A DNA stretch of 64,000 bases from DASQDN01 sp963833675 (GCA_963833675.1 CAWHYW010000010.1:133318-197317); one strand, 5' to 3'; counted from the stretch's first letter, positions 28,239-38,461 are shown. Notes: generated by a model not told the origin, from the letters alone. A program made the numbers and translations.

Positions 28239-29471
28239 ATGGCGAAAGAGCAAAATTACGAGCTCATCCGTACCGGTGACGGGCGCCGATCAAAGCCTGG
28301 GTTAAAGGCGTTCCACTTGAAGATGCCGCCCGCCAGCAGCTCATCAATGCGGCACACCTTCCCTTCATTCACAAATGGATCGCAGCAATGCCGGACGTAC
28401 ACTACGGAATCGGCGCCACTGTCGGAAGCGTAATTCCGACGAAAGGCGCGATTGTTCCGGCAGCCGTCGGCGTTGATATCGGCTGCGGAATGATGGCAGT
28501 GCAAACCAGTCTGAGTGCCAACGACCTGCCGGACAACTTAAAAAAGCTGCGGACCGCAATCGAGAAAGCCGTCCCCCATGGCCGGACCAATCAGGGCAAA
28601 TCCGGAGACCGCGGCGCGTGGCATCGCCTGCCGGATCGCGTTCAGGACATCTGGCCCAATCTGCAAAAAGGATACGATCGCATTCTTGCCAAACACCCGG
28701 GCGCATCTGCAAGCAATAACGTGAACCATCTCGGAACGCTTGGAACCGGAAACCACTTCATCGAAGTTTGCCTCGATGAAAACCAGAACGTATGGATCAT
28801 GCTCCACAGCGGCTCGAGAGGTGTCGGCAATCGCATCGGAAGCTACTTCATTGAACTCGCGAAAGAGGACATGCGCCGCCTTCAGAAAAATCTTCCAGAC
28901 AAGGATCTCGCGTATTTCAGCGAAGGAACAAAGTACTTCGACGACTATGTGGAAGCCGTCGGGTGGGCCCAGGAGTTTGCGCGTGAGAACCGTCAGATTA
29001 TGATGGACAACATCCTGTACGCAATTCGTCATTCTGGTGAAGTACCGACCTTCGCTGCGCATTTACAGGCCATCAATTGTCACCACAACTACGTCACGCG
29101 CGAGCGCCATTATGGCGAGGATGTTTACTTGACTCGTAAGGGAGCCGTTCGCGCGGGCAAGAGGCGAGCTCGGTATCATTCCCGGCAGCATGGGCGCAAG
29201 ATCGTTCATCGTCCGAGGACTCGGAAATCCGGAGAGCTTCGAGAGCTGCAGCCATGGCGCGGGTCGTGCCATGTCCAGAGGCGAAGCGAAGCGGCGGTTC
29301 ACGGTGCAGGACCACGCGCGCATGACGGAAGGAATCGAATGCCGGAAAGATGCCGATGTCATCGATGAAACACCGGCTGCTTATAAATCGATCGATGCTG
29401 TGATGGCTGCGCAAAAAGATCTGGTAGAGGTCGTCCATGAACTTCGGCAAGTAGTTGTGGTCAAAGGTTAA
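28239..29471 (+). CDS. rtcB: RNA-splicing ligase RtcB, two frameshifts
   Basis: The start MAKEQNYELIRTGDG shifts frame at a G-run near 28280; the other frame restores the standard block AWVKGVPLEDAARQQL and then MPDVHYGIGATVGSVIPTKG with the metal-binding Cys in VDIGCGM. Near 29160 the frame shifts again and the C-terminus is GSMGARSFIVRGLG, CSHGAGRAMSR (His that receives GMP) and VVVVKG. RtcB joins 2',3'-cyclic phosphate or 3'-phosphate RNA ends to 5'-OH ends using GTP and Mn2+. Because sequence on both sides of each break is highly conserved, sequencing indels are more likely than gene loss. Confidence 0.9.
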
Positions 29472-29505
29472 CCTGTAACCTACAGTACTAATTACCCTTT
29501 CCGGG

Positions 29506-29535
29506 TTGACTTACTCTTGATCCGAGCGATATCCT
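29506..29535 (+). promoter_or_regulatory. Predicted sigma-70 promoter for the M23 gene
   Basis: TTGACT (29506-29511) and TATCCT (29530-29535) with an 18-base spacer, about 100 bases before the TTG start at 29637, in the only gap between rtcB and the M23 gene. Motif-based. Confidence 0.4.
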
Positions 29536-29636
29536 AGGTTATTCGTAACACTCCAATCCCGGGCGTTGCTTTCGCTCGGCTTGCTTTAGCAGGAGAATGT
29601 AAGTTTCTCTGAAGCGTTCGGCGTGGGAGAACACTA

Positions 29637-30511
29637 TTGAATCAGCCGTATTTTATTGTTGTTCTCGCCCATTCTTTGCACGGCCGCTTACGGCGGGTTC
29701 ACGTACCCTACCAGTTCGTCTATATCGTTCTTGCTCTTGTGCTTATCGGCTCGGTTTCCCTGTTGGGTCTCGTCTCCAGCTACTTCCGTATGACCCTTAA
29801 AGTCGCTAGCTACAACAGCTTGCGCCAGGAATTCGAGACGCTTCGCTCCCGGTACGAACGGCTTGAAAAGGAATCACGCCAAAAGGGGCCCAGATGGCGA
29901 GCCTTCAACTGCTCGCGAATGAGGTGTCGGTAGCTTACGGAATCAAGCGGACGATGGAAGGTCCATTGGACATAGCTCACGAGGGGAGATTGATACCTAC
30001 TGTCTCCGAAACTCTCGAACAGTACAACTTCCTCAAAGGCGCGACCCTTTCCCGCCGGAACTCCCCTCTGTTCAAAAGCGACATGCTCCCCAGCATCTGG
30101 CCCGTCGATGGCCGGCTGATGAGTTATTTCGGCCGGCGCTCCGATCCGTTTTCCGGAGAAGGCGCTTTCCATGCCGGTATCGATATTTCGGCTCCGACCG
30201 GAACTCCGGTGCATGCGACGGCAGATGGGACTGTAGTATCCGCTGAATGGTCTGGCGAGTACGGACGCATGGTGGTAGTCGATCATGGCAACGGCGTTCA
30301 GACTTATTACGCGCATATGTCGCGGCTCGAAGTTATCGCCGGCCAGTGGGTCCATTGTGGAGAAATAATCGGACGCAGCGGCAGTTCAGGACGTGCGACA
30401 GGCGCGCACGTTCATTACGAGGTACGCCGAAGCGGCACACCCGTGAACCCCAGCCGGTTTTTGCGCGCGACTTATGCTTCCGCTACCCCGAAGCGGGAAT
30501 ACGGCTTCTGA
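29637..30511 (+). CDS. Membrane-anchored M23 (LytM) peptidase, one frameshift
   Basis: N-terminal membrane helix (VYIVLALVLIGSVSLLGLVS), a coiled segment (LRQEFETLRSRYERLEKESR), then a frame change at the G-run near 29885 that restores MASLQLLANEVSVAYG, and a C-terminal M23 domain with the zinc ligands in FHAGIDISAPTGTPVHA and GAHVHYEV. M23 enzymes cut peptidoglycan cross-links or, if linked to divisome proteins, activate amidases; the intact His and Asp ligands suggest real activity. TTG start at 29637 with GGGAG 8 bases upstream. Confidence 0.88.
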
Positions 30512-30596
30512 TCTCTCCCGCCCGGTTGCTTCTCGTGTTTCGATCATCAGCGTTACAATAGAGGCGAAAAGACTTATTCATTCAGGAGCCCCTTTC

Positions 30597-32015
30597 ATGC
30601 CCCGAAAAGCCACACCGCCAAGAGACGGAATCAGCAGGCGTGACGCCGTGAAAGCCGCGAGCGCGGTAGGTGTCGCTGTGACCGTTGCAAAAGCAATGAA
30701 GTCGGAAGCGCCCGCCTTTCTGAAAAGTGTACATGCCGCGAACAACCAGGTTAATTACGGAATCATCGGAACCGGCGGTCGCGGCCAGTATCTTTTGGGG
30801 CTATTGAAGAGCGTCGACAACGGCAACTGCGTCGCGATTTGCGATATCGATGACGAGGCTTTGAAGAAGGGACAGCTTGCTATCGGAGGCACACCGAAGA
30901 CGTACAAAGATTATCGCCAGCTTTTGGCCGACAGCTCAGTGGAATCGGTGATCATCGCGACCCCGGTCTACCTGCATTACCCTATGCTCGAGGACGCCTT
31001 GAACGCCGGCAAGCATGTCTTTTGTGAGAAGAGCCTTGTGTTTACGGCGGACGAAGTTCATAAGCTGCGATCGATCTATCCTTCTCAGCATCCGAAGCAG
31101 GTGCTGCAGGTCGGATTGCAGCGCCACTACAGCGAGTATTACCAAGCCGTTAAGCAGATGATCGACAAAGGTCTTCTGGGTGACGTGAAGTTCATGTATG
31201 CACAGTGGCACCGCAATCCCGGCTGGCTGATGAAGCCTGGGAACTGGCGCCTCTTCCGCAAAACGTCGGGCGGCCTGGCTGCAGAGCTCGGCTCGCATCA
31301 TTTCGATGTGGCCGATACGATGTTCGGCATGACTCCTGAGATGGTGATGGGGCTGGGCGGCCATGACACGATGTTCGATGGTCGCGATATCTACGACAAC
31401 ATCCAACTGATATTCAAGTACCCGAAAGGTCAGAAGCTGATGTGGAGCGGAAGCAGCACCACATCGCACCTGCCGCTGTTCGGCGGCTCGAGGGCGGAAC
31501 AGGGCGAGATGATCTGTGGCACCGGCGGCACAGTTCATATCACGATTGGGGACGGCAAAATGGACCCGAACCCGCCTCTTGCGATTTGGTACAAGGAACC
31601 TTCGCCGCCACCGAAGGTTACCCCGGGCGGAAAGCCTGAGAAGTTCCAGGCCGGCGCCAGTTTCGCGCTCGCCTCGGGCGGAAAAGCGTTACCGATTCTG
31701 CTCGGACCCGATGAAATGAAGGGAGATGAAAGTTTTCTCGAGAAGGAGATGAAATTTGCGCGAAAGTGGCTCTACTCGAAGAACATCATGATACCAACCG
31801 AGACGAGAAATCCGGTTACCGTGTCACTCGAGAGCTTCTTTAATGATTGCAAGAACGGCAAGACTCCCAAGGCGAATTACGAGGTCGGACTCGCCGATTC
31901 CACTTCTGTGATCCTTGCAAATCGGGCGATGGACGAGGAGCGGCGGGTGTTGTACACGGAGATGGAAAATCCGGCGGCTGCTCCGACTGCGAAGAAGAAA
32001 ACGGCAAATACGTAA
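30597..32015 (+). CDS. Tat-exported Gfo/Idh/MocA family oxidoreductase
   Basis: 472 residues. The N-terminus ISRRDAVKAASAVGVAVTVA is a twin-arginine signal, then a Rossmann fold YGIIGTGGRGQYLLG, the mid-chain HVFCEKSLVFTADEV block (Ser in place of Pro in the usual EKP) and the C-terminal dehydrogenase domain. These NAD(P)-dependent enzymes oxidise sugars or their derivatives, here presumably in the periplasm with cofactor bound before export. AGGAG 8 bases before ATG 30597. A strong terminator follows the stop. Confidence 0.9.
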   Translation: MPRKATPPRDGISRRDAVKAASAVGVAVTVAKAMKSEAPAFLKSVHAANNQVNYGIIGTGGRGQYLLGLLKSVDNGNCVAICDIDDEALKKGQLAIGGTPKTYKDYRQLLADSSVESVIIATPVYLHYPMLEDALNAGKHVFCEKSLVFTADEVHKLRSIYPSQHPKQVLQVGLQRHYSEYYQAVKQMIDKGLLGDVKFMYAQWHRNPGWLMKPGNWRLFRKTSGGLAAELGSHHFDVADTMFGMTPEMVMGLGGHDTMFDGRDIYDNIQLIFKYPKGQKLMWSGSSTTSHLPLFGGSRAEQGEMICGTGGTVHITIGDGKMDPNPPLAIWYKEPSPPPKVTPGGKPEKFQAGASFALASGGKALPILLGPDEMKGDESFLEKEMKFARKWLYSKNIMIPTETRNPVTVSLESFFNDCKNGKTPKANYEVGLADSTSVILANRAMDEERRVLYTEMENPAAAPTAKKKTANT

Positions 32016-32038
32016 AGCAAAGCTCGTTATAAAAGAAG

Positions 32039-32068
32039 GGCGCCGGCGTAAAAACCGGCGCCTTTTTT
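32039..32068 (+). terminator. Rho-independent terminator after the oxidoreductase gene
   Basis: GGCGCCGG (32039-32046) pairs perfectly with CCGGCGCC (32055-32062) around an 8-base loop and is followed by six T. It is 24 bases after the stop, a classic intrinsic terminator, and also separates this gene from the convergent minus-strand gene ending at 32077. Confidence 0.93.
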
Positions 32069-32076
32069 GCGTTCAG

Positions 32077-32928
32077 TTATTGTACGGACGAGACCGAGAT
32101 GTGATCTCCCTGCATGTTGCCCATCAATGTAACCGAGTGCCAGTCGTCACGCCCGGTGTTCGAGCTGGCTTGCTTGCCCAATGTTCCATTGGGATCGTCG
32201 ATCATATAGAGCTGGCCATTCGACAGCAAGGCGAATGACGACGTGTTCGAGGTCACCTTGCAGTCCTTGTACTTCTCTCGAACGGTGGCCCATTGAGCGC
32301 CCGCGCCGGTGGAGTCCATCGACCGGCTACGTTCCCCGGTCGTGGCCGCGCCTGCGCCGCTGTAGGTCGTCACCGAAGAACTACCCGAAGCAGCAGGCCC
32401 GCTCGCGCTGGCTGTCGTTCGCGAGTCTGCGGGTTCCGTAGATTTGCTTGTGGCGGTCGCTTGACCGGACTGGTCCTTCGCTACGCCGGTTGTCGCCGTA
32501 GTGGTGGCCGAGTTGCCGGCCGTGCCGCCGGTGTTGGTGGTGTTGTTTAGAGATCCGCTCGCTCCCGCGCCGCTTGCTGTGGCGGATGCCGCTCCTCCAA
32601 CGCCGGTCGCGTGCGCTGTTGTTGCGCTCTGTTCCGTACCTCTGGAACTCGCGTCAGGCGTTGTCGCAGGCATTGTCCGGCTTCGGCTCGCTTCGCTCGA
32701 GGCCGCGGATTCGGAAGTGGTCGCGCGATTCTGGATTGCCTGGCAACTTGCATCCATCAGGATGCCTCGAAAGGATTGGGCGGTGTCGGATGGAGTCGTA
32801 GTCGCCGTGTTAACGGTCGCCGCCGGGTCGGCGGGAGCGTTCGGGTTAGGAGCAGTCTGCGGCGTTTGTGCGAAGGCGAACGTCGCAAGTGCTGCGGAAA
32901 GTGCAGCTTGAGTAAGAGTCCTGTACAT
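32077..32928 (-). CDS. Secreted Ser/Thr/Ala-rich protein with a C-terminal globular domain
   Basis: 283 residues: signal peptide (TLTQAALSAALATFAFA), a short conserved block FRGILMDASCQAIQN, a low-complexity central region of about 150 residues almost wholly Ser, Thr, Ala and Gly, and a C-terminal segment with CKVTSNTSSFALLSNGQLYM and GDHISVSSVQ. The split of the two conserved blocks by the linker resembles secreted acidobacterial proteins whose Cys-containing halves are normally contiguous, so the linker may be an expanded insertion. AAGGAGG precedes the ATG by 5 bases. Function unknown. Confidence 0.75.
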   Translation of the reverse strand: MYRTLTQAALSAALATFAFAQTPQTAPNPNAPADPAATVNTATTTPSDTAQSFRGILMDASCQAIQNRATTSESAASSEASRSRTMPATTPDASSRGTEQSATTAHATGVGGAASATASGAGASGSLNNTTNTGGTAGNSATTTATTGVAKDQSGQATATSKSTEPADSRTTASASGPAASGSSSVTTYSGAGAATTGERSRSMDSTGAGAQWATVREKYKDCKVTSNTSSFALLSNGQLYMIDDPNGTLGKQASSNTGRDDWHSVTLMGNMQGDHISVSSVQ

Positions 32929-33149
32929 TCATTCCTCCTTGGTTAGTGCCACATCTGGCTTAGCTGTGGCGTCTCGAAAGTGTGACCCTCACGACGAAAA
33001 AATTGTCGCTCGGTAACCGTGATCTGAACCCAAAGAAAAATCTCAGAAAATCTTCAGGAGACTAGTGAGCCATCAAGTGAAGTCCGTGCCGCTTTGAACT
33101 AGTGAGGAATAAAAGCGAGATCCTGATTCCTCTACAAAGGTGGTTTCTT

Positions 33150-33971
33150 GTGGCAACAAATGTTTTAACTTCTCCCGGGCAATACGCGCTCGCGACCGGT
33201 CCCGCTGCAGTTCGGCGCTTGCACGTCCTGCACAACATCTATTCACCTGCGGGCAGGCGAGTCCTTGTAAATGCCGGCCTTAAGGAAGGTATGAAGGTGG
33301 CCGATTTCGGCTGCGGTGTTGGCGTGGTGACTCGCATGCTCGCCCAAATGGTGGGAGCTTCGGGCAGCGTCACCGGCATCGATGTGAACGGAGATCAGCT
33401 CGAGGAGGCGCGTGAACTATGCTCCGTTGCAGGTTTGTCAAACACTTCTTTCCTGGAAGCTAGCGCGTGCGAGACGGGTTTGCCCCGTGAATCCTTCGAT
33501 CTTGTTTACTGTCGTTTCCTGCTGCTTCACTTGCCGGATCCGATCTCCTGCCTGATCGAGATGCGCGACGTCCTTAAGCCTGGCGGCATCCTCGTAGTCG
33601 AAGACGGCGACTTGGCCACCGCCGGAAGTATTCCGGAAACTTCCTTCGACAGGTTCGCCGATCTATTCACGAGTCTCGCTCCGAGCCGCGGTGTCGACTA
33701 TTCGCTGGCCTCAAATCTCTATCACATGGTCCGCAGTGTCGGCTTAACGGACGCCAAAATCGAGATTCATCAACCCGCTGCCGCTTGTGGAGACACCGGC
33801 AGATTGCTGATGTGGAGTGTCGCAGAAGCTGGACCTGCGTTCGTCGATGCGGGCATTACAACATACGAACTGTTGGAGCAGGCTCTGTACGAAATGCAGG
33901 AATCGCTCGATGATCCGAACGTGCTGGTCCTGGCTCCTCGGATGTCGCTGGTGTGGGCCCGGAAGGGTTGA
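33150..33971 (+). CDS. Class I SAM-dependent methyltransferase
   Basis: 273 residues with a Rossmann methyltransferase core: motif I VADFGCGVGVVTRMLA, motif II GSVTGIDVNGDQ, and DLVYCRFLLLHLPDP and LKPGGILVVED for motifs IV-VI. The N-terminal HNIYSPAGRRVL block is shared with UbiE/menG-like and polyketide-type methyltransferases; the substrate is unknown. I use the GTG at 33150 with AAGGTGG upstream; the GTG at 33102 would add 16 residues and has no ribosome site. Confidence 0.88.
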   Translation: MATNVLTSPGQYALATGPAAVRRLHVLHNIYSPAGRRVLVNAGLKEGMKVADFGCGVGVVTRMLAQMVGASGSVTGIDVNGDQLEEARELCSVAGLSNTSFLEASACETGLPRESFDLVYCRFLLLHLPDPISCLIEMRDVLKPGGILVVEDGDLATAGSIPETSFDRFADLFTSLAPSRGVDYSLASNLYHMVRSVGLTDAKIEIHQPAAACGDTGRLLMWSVAEAGPAFVDAGITTYELLEQALYEMQESLDDPNVLVLAPRMSLVWARKG

Positions 33972-33976
33972 CGCCT

Positions 33977-33997
33977 GCGCGCAAATCGCTTGCGCGC
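33977..33997 (+). other. Post-stop hairpin of the methyltransferase gene
   Basis: GCGCGCAA and TTGCGCGC form a perfect 8-base stem with a 5-base loop, starting 6 bases after the stop. There is no T-run, so it may stabilise or weakly terminate the message ahead of the MerR gene. Confidence 0.45.
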
Positions 33998-34027
33998 GGC
34001 GCTCGGGAGCAGTAGCATGTCATTAGC

Positions 34028-34432
34028 GTGCAGTCCTCAGCGCCAATCGCAGTAAGCGCGACGAAGCAGGAAATTCCCGACAAGCTATACTTTCGCATCG
34101 GCGATGTCAGCAGGCTTGCAGGAATCAAACCGTACGTACTGCGTTATTGGGAAACGGAATTCCCGGCGATCTCGCCGAAGAAGAGCGGCACGAATCAGCG
34201 ACTCTATCGTCGGAAAGATGTTGAGCTGATCCTCGAGATCAAGCACCTTCTTTACGAAAAGCGCTTCACGATCGAAGGGGCGCGGAAAGCGATCGAGAGC
34301 CGCCCGAAACCCGTTGCCGCGGCAAAGCGAGCTTCCAAGGATGTGAAGCAAGCGACCCTCTTCGGCGCTTCAGGGCCGGACTTGGCATCGATCCGCGATG
34401 AACTGCAGGACATCCTCTCACTTCTCAAGTAA
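34028..34432 (+). CDS. MerR family transcription regulator
   Basis: 134 residues. The MerR helix-turn-helix and wing is clear: YFRIGDVSRLAGIKPYVLRY, WETEFPAISPKKSGTNQRLY, RRKDVELILEIKHLLYEKRF. It matches the short MerR-like group usually found near translation genes and lacks metal-binding Cys. A short helical dimerisation tail (IRDELQDILSLLK) ends it. GTG start at 34028. The end overlaps the convergent acetyltransferase by 15 bases. Confidence 0.9.
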   Translation: MQSSAPIAVSATKQEIPDKLYFRIGDVSRLAGIKPYVLRYWETEFPAISPKKSGTNQRLYRRKDVELILEIKHLLYEKRFTIEGARKAIESRPKPVAAAKRASKDVKQATLFGASGPDLASIRDELQDILSLLK

Positions 34433-34900
34433 GTAAGTGAGGTGCTCTTCATTCGGTGGTGTATCCAGGTCCGGCCCGGAGAAGCGAAATCCACACTTAC
34501 GATAGAGCCGTCGTGCAGCCTCCTGTGTTAACGCAACCGTAAGGTGTACGGACCAGATTCGAGGCACGGACCGAATCTCATTGAGAAGCGCTTCGAGAAG
34601 TGCCCGCGAGATTCCGGCGCCGCGATACTGTGGGCGCACGAAGACACCCCAAATCCAGGCGCGCTTTTCGTCTTTACGGTAGTAGCCTGCCATACCGATC
34701 AGCGCTTCGCCGTCGAAGGCCCCGTAGACAAAGCCGTCCGAGTCGGTCTCGCCAAGCCGCTCGGAGAAGTACGTTACCGGCTTCTGTCGATGTTCTGCTG
34801 CTGTTTCCCGAAAGGCCTGCGGCTCAGACTCGAGAGCTGTTAGCCTCAATTGCCAGAGTTGGGCAGCGTCATCGGAAGTTAATCGCCTGATCTCCACCAT
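34418..34900 (-). CDS. GNAT family N-acetyltransferase
   Basis: 160 residues with the GNAT fold: MVEIRRLTSDDAAQLWQLRL start, the acetyl-CoA loop VRPQYRGAGISRALLEAL and the C-terminal AARRLYRKCGFRFSG. Acetylates a small amine, antibiotic or protein N-terminus; substrate unknown. ATG at 34900. It is divergent from the YkgJ gene with 20 bases between the two starts, so their promoters overlap. Confidence 0.9.
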   Translation of the reverse strand: MVEIRRLTSDDAAQLWQLRLTALESEPQAFRETAAEHRQKPVTYFSERLGETDSDGFVYGAFDGEALIGMAGYYRKDEKRAWIWGVFVRPQYRGAGISRALLEALLNEIRSVPRIWSVHLTVALTQEAARRLYRKCGFRFSGPDLDTPPNEEHLTYLLEK

Positions 34901-34920
34901 ATCGATGCTATTCTTCCAGA

Positions 34921-35439
34921 GTGATCTCGGATCTGGCCGAAATACGGCGCCGGACTGAATCCCAAGAGGGCGAGAACCTTGATTTCAGACGGCATGTCGC
35001 CGCCCGGCATCTTTCAATCGGTCCATTTCATATCCTCGCCAACGAGATTGCGGCACATACCGATTGCAAAGCCTGTGCGAATTGCTGTCGGCATACGATC
35101 GTAGACCTAACTGTTGCCGACATCCAGGCCATAGCCGCTTACCTCCGCATCACTGCGGAGCAGGTGATCCAGATGTACACCAACCCGGACTCCGATTCCT
35201 CATCCACTAGGGTGCTTCGCAACACTGACAATGCCTGTGTCTTCCTGGATGGGAATTTGTGCATGATCTATGAGGCACGCCCCACCGCATGCCGTAACTT
35301 TCCGCACATCAGAGCGCATTCAACAACAGTCGGAAGCAGGTGGTCGTCACTGTGTCGTCGTGCCGCCGTGTGCCCGATCGTGTACAACGCTCTCGAAGCA
35401 TACAAGAAGCTCGTAGGCTATCGGGCCGCTGGTGTTTGA
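34921..35439 (+). CDS. YkgJ family cysteine-cluster protein
   Basis: 172 residues. The Cys cluster CKACANCCRH at about residues 46-55 and the later C-C-RNFP (TACRNFPHI) fit the zinc/iron-chelating YkgJ family, with further Cys in LCRRAAVCPI. Role is unproven; a metal-cluster protein linked to redox or modification reactions. GTG start at 34921. It lies between the divergent acetyltransferase and the convergent oxidase. Confidence 0.85.
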   Translation: MISDLAEIRRRTESQEGENLDFRRHVAARHLSIGPFHILANEIAAHTDCKACANCCRHTIVDLTVADIQAIAAYLRITAEQVIQMYTNPDSDSSSTRVLRNTDNACVFLDGNLCMIYEARPTACRNFPHIRAHSTTVGSRWSSLCRRAAVCPIVYNALEAYKKLVGYRAAGV

Positions 35440-35444
35440 CCTTC

Positions 35445-36792
35445 CTATAGCAATGTTCCCCGCCCGAGCAACCAGCGGGGATCGAATCGCCTTTTCACGG
35501 AACGCATCGCTTCGATTTCCTCGGCAGTGTATTGGATCGCGAGCAGGTTTGCTTTCCTTTTGCCCAATCCATGCTCAGCCGACACGGTCCCACCTAAGCG
35601 CACTGCATCGCAGGCAAACTGGGTAATCAGCGCTTTCGCGCGTTCCGCTTCTTCGCCCGATTGGGGAAGGATGTTGACATGTACGTGCGCATCGCCGATA
35701 TGGCCGAAGATGACGTACTGACCTGGAAACTCGCGCTCCAGCGCTTCCCGATAGATCGCAATCATCTCGCGATTCCGTTCGAACGGCACGGCGAAGTCGG
35801 TATTCATCTTCAGGACTCCCCGACGCCGGACTAGATCATTCACTGCTTCCGGCAGGGCATGACGGAAGCGGCGAAAGCGCTCGCGATCGAACTCGCTTGC
35901 GGCGAACCAGGATGCTTCCGTCAGTGCCTTCGCGGACGACAGCCGAGCATCCCAGGCGTCATATTGCGATTCCGCATCGATTTGCTGCTCAATCAACAAT
36001 GCCGCTTTGGCGCCGGCTGGAATATCCGGGTATGCCGGACGAAGCAGCGCAAGCGAACCGGCATCGATGTACTCCAGCATTCGGAGCCCCTCAACACACC
36101 TCCAACGAATCGACAGCATCCAATGCGTCGTCATCGGATCGAAAGAACACAACTCCGGCGAGTAGTTCTTCGGGAACGGGTAGCAATCGCACGACCGCTT
36201 GTGTGATGGCGCCCAGCGTACCTTCCGACCCAATGAAAAGATCCATGAAGTCCATACCACGCCTTAACGGAAAACCGGCTGTATGTTTCGTGGTGTCAGG
36301 TCTGGGCAGCTCGGGCGCATCAAAGGGAACCGGATCGCCACGGCGAAGACTCAGAACCGATCCGTCCATCAACGCGACACGTATCGCGAGCACGTGACGG
36401 CGTGTGTCGCCGTAAAGAAAGCTGCGCGATCCCGAAGCGTTCGTCGCGATCGTGCCGCCGATCGAAGCGGAGATCTCGGTGGGGTCAGGAGCGTAGAACT
36501 GTTTGCTGCTGGCCGCCGCGGCTTGCACTTCGCGAAGAAGGACGCCCGCGCCTACACTCGCCGATCCGTCCTGGATAGTGATCTCGCGAAAGCACTCCAG
36601 TGAGACCACTACGCCGCCGAATGGCACACGTCCACCTGTGATGCCCGTACCCGCTCCTGCAATGGTTACTGGCGTCTGATTCGCCGATGCGTCGGCGAGA
36701 ATCGCCGTAAGCTGGGCCTCATTCCGGGGAATGTGAACACGATCCGCATGTCCTTTGAAGCCGGACGCATCTTCGACATACCCGGAGTTCAA
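35445..36792 (-). CDS. FAD-linked oxidase of the GlcD/D-lactate dehydrogenase family, one frameshift
   Basis: Reading the minus strand from TTG 36792, which lies 1 base after the rnj stop: FAD-binding domain with TIAGAGTGITGGRVPFGG, EISASIGGTIATNASGSRSF and GSEGTLGAITQ, then a one-base shift near 36105 and the C-terminal cap domain with DTDFAVPFE-like FAVPFERNREM, FGHIGDAHVHVNILP and SAEHGLGKRK. Both halves are well conserved. The enzyme oxidises a 2-hydroxy acid such as glycolate or D-lactate with FAD. Downstream position from RNase J with almost no gap suggests translational coupling. Confidence 0.88.
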
Positions 36793-36793
36793 A

Positions 36794-38461
36794 TTAAACC
36801 TCGAGGATAACCGGCATGATCAACGGCCGGCGCTGCGTCTGCTTGTTGAGATAGCGGCGTAGATCCGCGCGAATCTTTTCCTGCATGACACCCCAGTCAG
36901 TCCTCTCCTCGGCGCTGGAGTTCTCGAGTGTACGTGCCACCACCTGACGGGCCTCCTGTATCAGGAAGCCGTCGTCCATCGAGACGAATCCTCGCGATAC
37001 GAGTTCAGGCAGGCTCTCACTCTTGCCCGTATGCTTACTAATCGCAATAATCGGAATCACGAAGCCGTCCTCGGAAAGATGCCGCCGGTCGCGAATGATG
37101 ATGTCCTCGACCACCTCGTCGAGACTGCCGGAATCGATGCACACGCGACCGACGGGCACTTTAGGACCCATGCGGGCGCCGAGATCGTCGATTTCGACTG
37201 TTTCGCCGGTTTCCAACACGAACGTCCGCTCCAGGCCGGCACTCAAAAGATGACCCGCAAGGGAAGCGTGCTTGGCCATCTGCAGATATTCGCCATGTAT
37301 CGGAATAAAGTAGCGCGGGCGAACGAGATTGAGGACGAGCTTAAGTTCCTCTGCACTCGCATGACCCGACACGTGTACCGGCGGGTTCATGTTGCCGTAA
37401 ATCATGTCGGCTCCGCGCCGGGCCATGTGATTCATCATTCGGCCGATCGCCTTCTCATTCCCGGGAATAATGCGCGAGCTCAACACTACCGTGTCTCCGG
37501 TCTCGACGCTGAGGCTCTTATGGTTATCGACGGCGATTCGCGATAACGCCGACATAGGCTCACCCTGCGTCCCAGAGGCCACAATGCAGACCTTGTGCTT
37601 CGGCGCCGTCATGATGTCCTGCGGACGAAGCAGAACGCCATCTGGAATGTGCAGAAGTCCCAGACTATGAGAAATCTCGGTAACGCTATTCATGCTGCGG
37701 CCCAGGAATGCGACCTTGCGTCCAAACTCATGGGACAACTCCAGGATCATCTGCAGCCGGTGGATAGAAGAACTGAAACACGAGATGACCAGACGTCCCT
37801 CTGCGCGATTGAAGATATCTTCGAAGCGCGGTCGGACTGCCCGTTCGCTTTCCGTGTAGCCCGGACGATTGACATTCGTCGAATCGCTCATCAGCAATAA
37901 CACGCCGCGCTTGCCGTAATCCGCCAGCGTGTGGAGATCGAACAGCTCGTTGTCTGTGGGCGTCGGATCGACCTTGAAATCTCCCGTGTGGATGATTACA
38001 CCGAGCGGCGTCGTAATCGCCAGCGCAACCGCGCTCACAATAGAGTGCGTCACCCGGATGAACTCGATCTCGAAGGGCCCGAGCTGAACTTTGTCGTTTG
38101 GTTTGACGCGATTAAGCCGGGCTTCTTTGAGGAGCTCATGTTCTTCCAGGCGTCTCTCGACTAGCGCCAGCGTGAACGGTGTGCCATAGATCGGCAGGCT
38201 CATCTGCGAAAGCAGAAACGGCACGCCGCCGATGTGATCTTCATGCCCGTGGGTCAGGATCAGGCCGCGAACCATCTCCCGATGCTCCTCGAGGTAGGCA
38301 AAATCGGGCGTTACGATGTCCACTCCGAGCAGTTCCGCATCGGGAAACATCATCCCGGCATCGACAACGATAATGTCGTCACCGTAGCGGATCGCCATCG
38401 AGTTCATGCCGAACTCTCCCAACCCGCCCAGCGGAATTATGTGCAGCTTTCGATCAGACAT
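36794..38461 (-). CDS. rnj: Ribonuclease J
   Basis: 555 residues, full length. Metallo-beta-lactamase domain with IPLGGLGEFGMN, the metal site LTHGHEDHIGGVPF and MSDSTNV, then the beta-CASP part with HVSGHASAEELK and the C-terminal RNase J domain (REARQVVARTLE...). RNase J is a 5'-to-3' exo- and endoribonuclease in RNA decay and rRNA maturation and works with other nucleases. Intact frame. ATG at 38461, about 100 bases from the divergent PIG-L gene start. Confidence 0.95.
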   Translation of the reverse strand: MSDRKLHIIPLGGLGEFGMNSMAIRYGDDIIVVDAGMMFPDAELLGVDIVTPDFAYLEEHREMVRGLILTHGHEDHIGGVPFLLSQMSLPIYGTPFTLALVERRLEEHELLKEARLNRVKPNDKVQLGPFEIEFIRVTHSIVSAVALAITTPLGVIIHTGDFKVDPTPTDNELFDLHTLADYGKRGVLLLMSDSTNVNRPGYTESERAVRPRFEDIFNRAEGRLVISCFSSSIHRLQMILELSHEFGRKVAFLGRSMNSVTEISHSLGLLHIPDGVLLRPQDIMTAPKHKVCIVASGTQGEPMSALSRIAVDNHKSLSVETGDTVVLSSRIIPGNEKAIGRMMNHMARRGADMIYGNMNPPVHVSGHASAEELKLVLNLVRPRYFIPIHGEYLQMAKHASLAGHLLSAGLERTFVLETGETVEIDDLGARMGPKVPVGRVCIDSGSLDEVVEDIIIRDRRHLSEDGFVIPIIAISKHTGKSESLPELVSRGFVSMDDGFLIQEARQVVARTLENSSAEERTDWGVMQEKIRADLRRYLNKQTQRRPLIMPVILEV

